Source of the DNA: Bacillota bacterium
GTDB taxonomy: Bacteria; Bacillota; Desulfitobacteriia; Desulfitobacteriales; JAJXUE01
NCBI GenBank assembly: GCA_021786555.1
Contig: JAJYNB010000133.1
Span: 1-11,682 of the forward strand
Direction: 5' to 3'
Length of the DNA stretch: 11,682 bases
Each line of letters opens with the position of its first letter. The first letter of the stretch is position 1. The position numbers and the translations under genes were made by a program. Of the stretch, positions 7,197 to 11,682 are shown in pieces. The notes beneath the pieces were generated by a model that did no database searches, was not told the origin of the DNA, and saw nothing but the letters and a program-made list of their open reading frames with translations.

Positions 7197-8390
7197 TTAG
7201 TTTTGGTCCAATGTCCACTTGCCGTTTGCGATTTTGATCCAGACCATAGAACTGGTATCAAGCCCGTTGTGCTCGCTGGGGGACATGTTGAATACGCCGG
7301 TAATGCCGGGGTAGTTGCTGATTTTCTCCAATTGGTCGCGGATTGATGAAGCAGTGGGATTATCGCCCGATGCCTTCAGCGCATCCAGCACCATATTCGT
7401 GGCATCATAGGCGTGACCGCCGAAGGTGCTCAAAGCCTGGCCAGGGAAGGCGGCCTGATAGTCGCTGGCATATTTGCTCAACACTGATTTCTGCGGATCG
7501 GAAGCAGACAGGGTGTCCACGGCCAGCAGCTTGCCTGCGGGGAAAATGACACCGTTAGCGGCGTCGCCCGCCACATCGATAAACGACTTGTTGCCGATGC
7601 CGTGGCTTTGAATCTGAGGCATGGTGAGACCCAATTGTTTGTAGCTCTTGGCCACATAGGCAGCTGACGGAGGAGTAGACCACACGATTACAGCCTGGGG
7701 CTTGGCATCTTTTACTTTGGTTAACTGGGCGGTCATGTCAGTATCGGAGGCTTCAAATTTCTGAACAGTCACAATGTTGATACCTGCCGCTCCGGCCTGC
7801 GCCTGAAACTCTTTCAGACCGCTGTTGCCGAAGTCGTTGTTTACAGGCATGAAAGCAACGCTGGTAATGTTGTGGGCTTTGAGGTAAGTGACCACAACCT
7901 TGGCCACCAGGTCATCCGGCTGGGCTGTTTTGAATATCCACTTGTGGTCGGAGGCCGGCCGCACAATGGCTGCGCTGGCGGCAGCTGAAACCATGGGAAT
8001 CTGCTTATCCATAGCGATGGGTACCATGGACATGCTGGCGCCGCTGGTGGAAGCGCCGATAACTGCCAGGACATGATCCTGCTCAATCAATTGCTTGATA
8101 TCGAGGGCAGCCTCAGCGGGAGTGCTCTTGTCATCCAGAATCTTCAGATCAACTTTGTGCCCGTTGATACCGCCTGCCTTGTTGATCTGGTCTACCAGCA
8201 TCTGGGCGGAGTTTTTCTCCGGGATGCCCAGGGAAGACGCTGGTCCGGTAATGTCAAACACGGCGCCAATAACAAAAGGTTTCTTTTCATTCGAGGTCGG
8301 TGCGGTAGTAGACGCAGAACCGCAACCGGCAACGAATACAAGCACAAATACCAGGACCACGGACATCAGCATTAACATTCTCTTTTTCAT
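7197..8390 (-). CDS. Branched-chain amino acid ABC transporter substrate-binding lipoprotein (LivJ/LivK type)
   Basis: A 397-residue type-I periplasmic-binding fold protein (Peripla_BP_6/LivJ family). The N-terminus is a lipoprotein signal: K-K-R, a hydrophobic run, and the lipobox V-A-G-C with C23 as the lipidated residue, then a Ser/Thr-rich linker, as expected for a surface lipoprotein of a Gram-positive cell. The mature part starts with IGAVFDITGPASSLG and contains the usual D-D-K-S-T-P-A-E-A, G-A-S-T-S-G-A-S and Y-D-A-T-N-M-V motifs. It captures Leu/Ile/Val or a related amino acid and delivers it to LivHM; the exact ligand cannot be read from the sequence. ATG at 8388-8390 follows GAGGGGG by 7 nt. 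It is the first gene of the operon. Confidence 0.94.
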   Translation of the reverse strand: MKKRMLMLMSVVLVFVLVFVAGCGSASTTAPTSNEKKPFVIGAVFDITGPASSLGIPEKNSAQMLVDQINKAGGINGHKVDLKILDDKSTPAEAALDIKQLIEQDHVLAVIGASTSGASMSMVPIAMDKQIPMVSAAASAAIVRPASDHKWIFKTAQPDDLVAKVVVTYLKAHNITSVAFMPVNNDFGNSGLKEFQAQAGAAGINIVTVQKFEASDTDMTAQLTKVKDAKPQAVIVWSTPPSAAYVAKSYKQLGLTMPQIQSHGIGNKSFIDVAGDAANGVIFPAGKLLAVDTLSASDPQKSVLSKYASDYQAAFPGQALSTFGGHAYDATNMVLDALKASGDNPTASSIRDQLEKISNYPGITGVFNMSPSEHNGLDTSSMVWIKIANGKWTLDQN

Positions 8391-8430
8391 TCACTGTCCC
8401 CCTCTTAATTTTGACTTTCTCCTTTACAGG

Positions 8431-8453
8431 GCTCCGGGCTGGCAGCCAGGAGC
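8431..8453 (-). promoter_or_regulatory. Hairpin in the liv operon leader
   Basis: A compact stem-loop: arms GCTCC/GGAGC, one opposed mismatch, then GGCT/AGCC closing a 3-nt loop, 40 nt upstream of the binding-protein ATG. No T-run follows, so it does not look like a terminator. No T-box signature or known riboswitch core was recognised in the leader. It may stabilise the mRNA 5' end or be a processing site. Confidence 0.35.
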
Positions 8454-8509
8454 AGGAAACTTCCCCCGAAAAAGCGGATTGTCACCCCCTGTTTTCGAAA
8501 ATATTTCCC

Positions 8510-8524
8510 ACTTTTCTGAATATT
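8510..8524 (-). promoter_or_regulatory. CodY-like box at the liv promoter
   Basis: On the minus strand AATATTCAGAAAAGT matches the CodY consensus AATTTTCWGAAAATT at 13 of 15 positions. CodY, a Firmicute repressor activated by isoleucine, leucine, valine and GTP, commonly represses branched-chain amino acid uptake genes, so the site fits the operon it precedes. It overlaps the candidate -10 hexamer at 8522-8527, a repressing position. The presence of CodY in this organism is assumed. Confidence 0.5.
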
Positions 8525-8551
8525 CTAGCACCCCAGAGTTTGTCGCCACAA
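8522..8551 (-). promoter_or_regulatory. Candidate sigma-A promoter of the liv operon
   Basis: On the minus strand TTGTGG (8546-8551) and TAGAAT (8522-8527) are separated by 18 bp. The -10 matches the consensus at 5 of 6 positions, the -35 only at the TTG. It would give a leader of about 125 nt carrying the hairpin at 8431-8453. The stretch further upstream, 8552-8741, holds no gene that I can support; it has three GGTTCA motifs (8580, 8601, 8630) and otherwise nothing recognisable. Confidence 0.4.
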
Positions 8552-8741
8552 GTGAAACTCCCCCAATGGAATTATGCAGGGTTCAACAGTTTTTTAGCCG
8601 GGTTCAGTGGCTTTAGGCGCTGCACAAACGGTTCAAGGACAAAGAATTTGCGCTTATTAACCCCACCTTTTACTCTCAACCGCCAAATAAGGCTTTCCAA
8701 GGTTAAAAATCTACCGTTCGAGGAATCTTTTAAGAGAGAAA

Positions 8742-8765
8742 TTCCCGGGCTTTTGGCTCCGGGAA
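8742..8765 (-). terminator. Hairpin directly after the SHOCT gene
   Basis: Arms TTCCCGG (8742-8748) and CCGGGAA (8759-8765) form a 7-bp stem with a 10-nt loop, beginning at the base next to the SHOCT stop codon. Downstream on the minus strand comes TTTCTCTCTT, a discontinuous T-tract. It is probably a moderate intrinsic terminator ending the hemerythrin-SHOCT transcript ahead of the liv promoter. Confidence 0.5.
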
Positions 8766-8912
8766 CTACCAGGGCTCTTCCACTGTCTCTTGCCCTTTTT
8801 GCATAAACTCTTCATCCGTTATCAATCCGTCGTCTTTGAGCTTGGTCATCTGGCACAGCCGCTCTAAATCATGGGCATAGGAAGGTGCAACAATCAGACC
8901 CAGGAGGGACAT
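8766..8912 (-). CDS. Small SHOCT-domain protein (48 aa)
   Basis: A short frame encodes 48 residues; residues about 15-40 (D-L-E-R-L ... K-L-K-D-D-G-L-I-T-D-E-E-F ... K) match the SHOCT consensus, a small two-helix oligomerisation motif usually found at the C-termini of bacterial proteins. The first 14 residues are mildly hydrophobic. The ATG at 8910-8912 is the only standard start after an in-frame stop; its ribosome site is poor (AGG 12 nt away), so translation may depend on the upstream hemerythrin gene, 75 nt away and in the same frame. A hairpin follows the stop codon at once, supporting a real 3' end. The motif match is clear; the cellular role is unknown. It could also be the remnant of a longer protein. 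Confidence 0.6.
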   Translation of the reverse strand: MSLLGLIVAPSYAHDLERLCQMTKLKDDGLITDEEFMQKGQETVEEPW

Positions 8913-8960
8913 GGACTTGCTCAGCCTGCCATCCTCGGCATGTCTATCTCCGGCCGGGAG

Positions 8961-8986
8961 GCCTGCCCGGGTATACCCAGGCAGGC
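8961..8986. repeat. 26-bp near-perfect palindrome between hemerythrin and SHOCT genes
   Basis: GCCTGCC (8961-8967) and GGCAGGC (8980-8986) flank the perfect GGGTATACCC, with a single mismatched pair. It starts one base after the hemerythrin stop codon. On the minus strand it is followed by GC-rich sequence, so it is not a classical terminator; on the plus strand a TTTTT lies 11 nt further. It may set the ratio of the two messages or protect a 3' end. Confidence 0.5.
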
Positions 8987-8987
8987 T

Positions 8988-9404
8988 TTAGTCCTCGTTT
9001 TTCAACAAAGCCGGAATCTGCGTCTCTTCCTTGACAATGTGACTCTTGAGAAACTGCAGAATTAGCTCTCCCGAACTCAGCAGATCCCCCGGAACCTCCG
9101 CTGTTACGGCTGCGGCAAATCTGTTGAATGCAGCATATAGCTCCTGATGTTCCGCCAACATCTCAGCCACAAATTCCTTCCCAGCCTGACCGGCAGCGGC
9201 CACAGCGGGATAGATGTGTTCCTCTTCCCGCACAAAATGGGGGCGAATCACCTCGTCAACAATCTCCACCAACTCCCGTCACTCCAACAGAATACCTGTG
9301 CGGATCTGTCCCGAATGCGCTATTTCACGCAAATTCCCCTCCAGTTTGGCTAACAGAAGCTGTACGGCCATATGGTCTTCCCGGAAGTGTTCAACCCAAC
9401 CCAT
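8988..9404 (-). pseudogene. Hemerythrin HHE-domain protein interrupted by an in-frame TGA
   Basis: Read through codon 42, this is a 138-residue single HHE four-helix protein that would bind a di-iron centre and sense or carry oxygen or NO. Ligand motifs in order are R-E-D-H-M (H11), H-F-V-R-E-E-E, A-E-H-Q-E-L and H-I-V-K-E-E. The TGA at 9279-9281 separates the first helix with H11 from the rest with no frame change. ATG at 9402-9404 has GAGGGGG 7 nt upstream and a good promoter at 9451-9456, so the 5' part is clearly part of the gene. Options are a nonsense mutation, restart at TTG 9270-9272 (GGGAG nearby) giving a 94-residue fragment without helix A, or UGA as selenocysteine. The flanks of codon 42 (LLE/RELV) do not look like a redox Cys site, so I favour a broken gene. 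Confidence 0.65.
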
Positions 9405-9450
9405 TTGTATGCCCCCTCAGTGCCAGTATGCCTGACTTTACCCTAATTTA

Positions 9451-9459
9451 ATTATACCA
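9451..9459 (-). promoter_or_regulatory. Extended -10 promoter for the hemerythrin gene
   Basis: TGGTATAAT on the minus strand: a perfect TATAAT (9451-9456) with the TGn extension. The -35 is weak (TCGACT, 19 bp spacer), which an extended -10 tolerates. The start would be near 9444, about 40 nt before the ATG. Confidence 0.6.
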
Positions 9460-9593
9460 TCTCATAATGCCTGCGAGTCGAATTTTTCGGAGCGGTCAGA
9501 GGTGCATCCATCCCCTTCTCTCGCCAGGACGTCAGTCGAGTCTCCGTTGTCCTACCCCCTCAAAGTCTTTCAAGACCCGGACGCAGGCGTGTC

Positions 9594-9628
9594 CTCGGAC
9601 CTCGGACTTCGGACTTCGGACCTCGCAT
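9594..9628. repeat. Tandem 7-bp repeat YTCGGAC
   Basis: Four exact-phase copies (CTCGGAC, CTCGGAC, TTCGGAC, TTCGGAC) from 9594 to 9621 and a degenerate fifth (CTCGCAT), just beyond the stop codon of the dehydrogenase gene. Units abut without spacers, so this is not CRISPR. The remaining spacer back to 9460 shows no gene. Confidence 0.75.
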
Positions 9629-9629
9629 T

Positions 9630-10874
9630 TCAGGGCAGGTCTGGGTAAGCATAAAAGCCTTGGCGCGAACTGACTCCCAACATCCCCGCAGCCTTTTTAA
9701 TCTGGATTAGATAATGGGGCCAATAACACATCCCATCTACCCTGGCCAGTTCCTCCAATCCCTGATAAACTTTATCCAGACCCAGACGATCAGCATAACG
9801 CAAAGGTCCGCCCAGTGCGACAGGAAAGCCGGCGCCAGCCTTCATGGCATAATCAATCTCGTTGGGGTAGGCTATTCCTTCCTGCAAACAGGCGGCAGCC
9901 TCGTTGATTATGGGCAGAACCAGGTAGCCGGGCAGCCAATCCCGTTTGGACGGACTGCCGTTGTTATCCGGTTCCCGCCAGACCCCCCCTAAATCCCTCT
10001 TCTTTTCCCGCAGCTCCTGGTCCCTGGCCTGCCGTCCGCGGTAAAAACCTCCCCTTGCCTTATTTCCCAACCAGCCTTCCCCGGTCATGATACGCAGGGT
10101 TTCCGGCGCAGCCATCCTTGGGCCGTAACTCCTCTGCAGGCTGCTGCAAATTTGCACCATAGTGTCAATTCCGATTGAATCAGCAGTCTCAAAGGGGCCG
10201 GCAGCAAAACCGAAGTCTCTGAGTGAGCGGTCAATTTCAGAAATTCCCGCCACACCGGCCTCCCAAAGCCTAACGGCCGTAAGCAGGTAGGGCAATACCA
10301 GCCGGTTTACCAGAAAACCCGCACATTCCCCGATGAGCAAGGGCTGCTTACCCAGAGTGCGCACAAACTCAAGGGCAGTGTCACGTACAGCCTGACTTGT
10401 AAACGCTCCCGGCACAACTTCAACCAGGTCCTTTGTCTGCACCGGGCTGAAGAAATTCATCCCCACCACTTGGGCAGGCCGCTTGGTCAAGGCAGCAAGG
10501 CGTGATACCAGTATGGTCCAGGCAGTGGTGACAATAACAGCTTTATCCAGCAAAATTTCGTCCAACTGCTGTAATACCGCGGCTTTTGCCCCAAACTTTT
10601 CCGGCACGGTCTCAATAACCAAAGCGGCGTCCGCCAGCACCGCCGGATTCTGTGTGGTTCTGATCCTCAGCAGTTTCAGCCTGATATCCTGTTCCTCCAA
10701 TTCTCCTTTCCGTGCCGCTCCCTCAAACATGGCCTCGATGCTGGCCATAGCTTTGACGAGAGGCTCCGGCTGAACATCAACCAAAGTAACAGCCATATCC
10801 GCCCTGGCCAAAAGGTAAGCTATCTGGGCTCCCATAACCCCTGCCCCGATCACCCCGGTGTTTTCAATCTCCAA
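9630..10874 (-). CDS. 3-hydroxyacyl-CoA dehydrogenase-like protein, FadB/FadJ C-terminal type
   Basis: From TTG 10872-10874 the product has 414 residues: a Rossmann NAD domain with GAGVMG at 10-15, a first C-terminal 3HCDH domain (A-G-F-L-V-N-R-L around 185-192) and a second 3HCDH-like domain, as in the dehydrogenase half of FadB/FadJ but without the hydratase half. Family members oxidise 3-hydroxyacyl-CoA in beta-oxidation or butyrate-type pathways. Odd points: the catalytic His of the H-F-F-S-P motif is Asn (N140), and the NTSS substrate motif reads TAWT; the Glu of LVEV (E152) and N190 remain. Activity is thus doubtful. Start choice: TTG is 8 nt after GAGGGGG, and a longer frame back to 10973 would cross the sigma-54 promoter at 10926-10942. 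Expression probably depends on the activator encoded upstream. Confidence 0.88.
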   Translation of the reverse strand: MEIENTGVIGAGVMGAQIAYLLARADMAVTLVDVQPEPLVKAMASIEAMFEGAARKGELEEQDIRLKLLRIRTTQNPAVLADAALVIETVPEKFGAKAAVLQQLDEILLDKAVIVTTAWTILVSRLAALTKRPAQVVGMNFFSPVQTKDLVEVVPGAFTSQAVRDTALEFVRTLGKQPLLIGECAGFLVNRLVLPYLLTAVRLWEAGVAGISEIDRSLRDFGFAAGPFETADSIGIDTMVQICSSLQRSYGPRMAAPETLRIMTGEGWLGNKARGGFYRGRQARDQELREKKRDLGGVWREPDNNGSPSKRDWLPGYLVLPIINEAAACLQEGIAYPNEIDYAMKAGAGFPVALGGPLRYADRLGLDKVYQGLEELARVDGMCYWPHYLIQIKKAAGMLGVSSRQGFYAYPDLP

Positions 10875-10925
10875 ATCAGGCACCCCCTCGTTTTTGCAGC
10901 CCCCTGCCGCTTCTGCCGTTAATAG

Positions 10926-10942
10926 AGCAAAATCTATGCCAA
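10926..10942 (-). promoter_or_regulatory. Sigma-54 (-24/-12) promoter for the dehydrogenase gene
   Basis: On the minus strand TTGGCATAGATTTTGCT matches the RpoN consensus TTGGCAC-N5-TTGCW with one change (C to T), with the required GG and GC exactly 10 bp apart. The start would be near 10915, about 41 nt before the TTG start. An activator gene of the right family and two upstream inverted repeats complete the picture. Confidence 0.8.
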
Positions 10943-11009
10943 ACTGACTCGTATACGGCTGGCTCCCCCCCAACCGGTAGCTTTTTCCGGGTTAAACGAC
11001 AAAAGTCAG

Positions 11010-11036
11010 GGGTCAGGTGCATCATGCACCTGACCC
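11010..11036. terminator. Perfect 13-bp-arm hairpin, probable terminator or REP-like element
   Basis: GGGTCAGGTGCAT and ATGCACCTGACCC are exact reverse complements around a single C. CAAAA precedes it and TTTTG follows, with a 5-nt GTCAG insertion on one side that partly duplicates the arm (GTCAGG GGTCAGG). It lies between activator and dehydrogenase genes and would stop read-through, most strongly in the plus direction. The form also resembles REP palindromes mobilised by IS200-like (RAYT) transposases. Confidence 0.6.
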
Positions 11037-11079
11037 TTTTGTGCGCAGCAGACTTAATTGGGCTGTTGATCCCGCCCTC

Positions 11080-11099
11080 GTGAATCAATTTTGACTCAC
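11080..11099. promoter_or_regulatory. Upstream activator site 1 (inverted repeat)
   Basis: GTGAATCA-ATTT-TGACTCAC: 8-bp arms with one mismatch. The centre, 11089.5, is about 175 bp upstream of the predicted sigma-54 start and 31 bp, three helical turns, from a similar repeat at 11112-11129. It probably binds the adjacent enhancer-binding protein. Confidence 0.55.
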
Positions 11100-11111
11100 T
11101 CCTCATCCTTT

Positions 11112-11129
11112 TGGGTCATAAATGACTCA
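11112..11129. promoter_or_regulatory. Upstream activator site 2 (inverted repeat)
   Basis: TGGGTCAT-AA-ATGACTCA: 8-bp arms with one mismatch, sharing the TGACTCA half-site of site 1. It overlaps the stop codon of the activator gene and lies about 205 bp from the predicted sigma-54 start. Confidence 0.5.
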
Positions 11130-11682
11130 GCCAGTTTCCTGGCGGTTGCCCAGCAGGTACTTGCGCACCCGGCGTGAAAAAGTAGACTGGCTCATACCCA
11201 AGGCTTTAGCAGCCTTTCTGGTAGTCCCGTACTTGTCTAAGGCCAATTCAATCAACTGTTTCTCCGTATGTTCCAGTACGCTGTTGATGGATTGAAACCC
11301 TGCCGCGTCTCCGGCGGCCTGGGCTGTGTCATCCTGGATTACGGGATAAGCCTCACCCCGGATATAGGCAGGCAGAGCCTCCGGCCCAATCCGCGCCCCC
11401 GCGGTGGTCACTACCATACGCTCCACCATGTTAGCAAGCTCGCGTACATTGCCGGGCCAGGCATAATCAGTCATAAGCTCCATGGTTATGCGGTCAAGGC
11501 TTTTCTCCTGGCGGTATTTTACGTTAAACCGCTTAAGAAAATGCAGCAGTAAAGCAGGAATATCCTCCCCGCGCTGGCGGAGCGGGGAAATTTCAATCGG
11601 CACCACATTGAGACGGTAAAACAAATCCTCGCGGAACAAACCCTGGCTTACCCGCTCCCGCAGGTTGCGGTTGGTGGCAGCT
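11127..11682 (-). CDS. Sigma-54-dependent transcriptional activator, C-terminal part (gene continues past the window)
   Basis: 184 residues are visible; the open frame runs to the window edge, so the N-terminal sensor domain, GAFTGA loop and Walker motifs lie outside. A TTG at 11637-11639 is an internal Leu codon, not the start. Seen are the sensor-I region ATNRNL, then F-R-E-D-L-F-Y-R-L-N-V-V-P-I, L-R-Q-R-G-E-D-I, the sensor-II W-P-G-N-V-R-E-L, a linker of about 50 residues, and a helix-turn-helix of TyrR type (T-R-K-A-A-K-A-L-G-M-S-Q-S-T-F-S-R-R-V-R-K-Y). Such proteins bind enhancer sites and hydrolyse ATP to open sigma-54 promoters. The sites at 11080-11129 and the promoter at 10926-10942 make the dehydrogenase gene its likely target. 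Confidence 0.93.
   Translation of the reverse strand, partial: AATNRNLRERVSQGLFREDLFYRLNVVPIEISPLRQRGEDIPALLLHFLKRFNVKYRQEKSLDRITMELMTDYAWPGNVRELANMVERMVVTTAGARIGPEALPAYIRGEAYPVIQDDTAQAAGDAAGFQSINSVLEHTEKQLIELALDKYGTTRKAAKALGMSQSTFSRRVRKYLLGNRQETG

Noticed and set aside
8391..8515. T-box or other amino acid riboswitch in the liv leader
   Set aside because: No T-box AGGGUGGNACCGCG-like core and no terminator/antiterminator pair; only a short hairpin is visible.
8411..8806. 131-residue plus-strand frame across the region upstream of liv
   Set aside because: It has no ribosome site or recognisable domain, and it covers the minus-strand liv leader, promoter and CodY-like box.
9414..9430. Sigma-54-like CTGGCAC with GC 10 bp later before the hemerythrin gene
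   Set aside because: The GC belongs to the ribosome site GAGGGGGC, and a start 12 nt downstream would fall past the ATG; an extended -10 promoter upstream explains expression better.
9594..9628. CRISPR array
   Set aside because: Units are 7 bp and directly abutting with no spacers; no cas genes are present.
10875..10973. N-terminal extension of the dehydrogenase to TTG 10971-10973
   Set aside because: The extension has no ribosome site, lies across the -24/-12 promoter and adds residues not seen in the family before the Rossmann strand.
10876..11106. 76-residue minus-strand frame between activator and dehydrogenase
   Set aside because: It spans the perfect hairpin and the sigma-54 promoter and resembles no known protein.

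Overview
The window looks like a chromosomal stretch of a spore-former-type Firmicute, probably near Peptococcaceae/Desulfotomaculum-Pelotomaculum relatives. This is inferred from the lipobox-bearing solute-binding lipoprotein, the G-rich Shine-Dalgarno sites (GGGGGTG-type, found in front of most genes), frequent TTG/GTG starts, a sigma-54 regulator beside an acyl-CoA dehydrogenase gene, and mixed GC/AT-rich spacers. No rRNA, tRNA, IS, integrase or CRISPR array is visible.

Layout. (1) 22-3576: a two-component module. An OmpR-type response regulator (451-1155, +) faces a large dCache-HAMP histidine kinase (1405-3576, -). Two small paralogous Com-like zinc-ribbon genes (22-264 and 1109-1321, both -) lie on either side of the regulator, the second sharing 47 nt tail-to-tail with it. 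(2) 3744-8551: a complete branched-chain amino acid ABC transporter operon on the minus strand, in the order livJ/K-type lipoprotein, livH, livM, livG, livF. It has a candidate promoter with an overlapping CodY-like box, a leader hairpin and a strong terminator. livM-livG and livG-livF overlap; livF appears to start at CTG. (3) 8742-9456: a small minus-strand unit with an extended -10 promoter, a hemerythrin HHE gene broken by an in-frame TGA, and a 48-residue SHOCT-domain protein followed by a hairpin. (4) 9630-11682: a FadB/FadJ-like 3-hydroxyacyl-CoA dehydrogenase without its usual catalytic His and NTS motif, and upstream of it the 3' part of a sigma-54 enhancer-binding protein with a TyrR-type HTH.

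How the parts work together. The best-resolved regulatory circuit is region 4. A near-consensus -24/-12 promoter (10926-10942) precedes the dehydrogenase, and two related inverted repeats with TGACTCA-type half-sites, centred 31 bp apart, lie about 175 and 205 bp upstream, beside and overlapping the end of the activator gene. That is the geometry of an enhancer-controlled sigma-54 operon. Region 2 imports branched-chain amino acids, which can feed acyl-CoA metabolism, so transport and dehydrogenase may be metabolically connected; this is only inference.

Main points for a second look: the TGA in the hemerythrin gene (nonsense mutation or selenocysteine), the degenerate active site of the dehydrogenase, the sigma-54 enhancer architecture, and the paired zinc-ribbon genes flanking the regulator.
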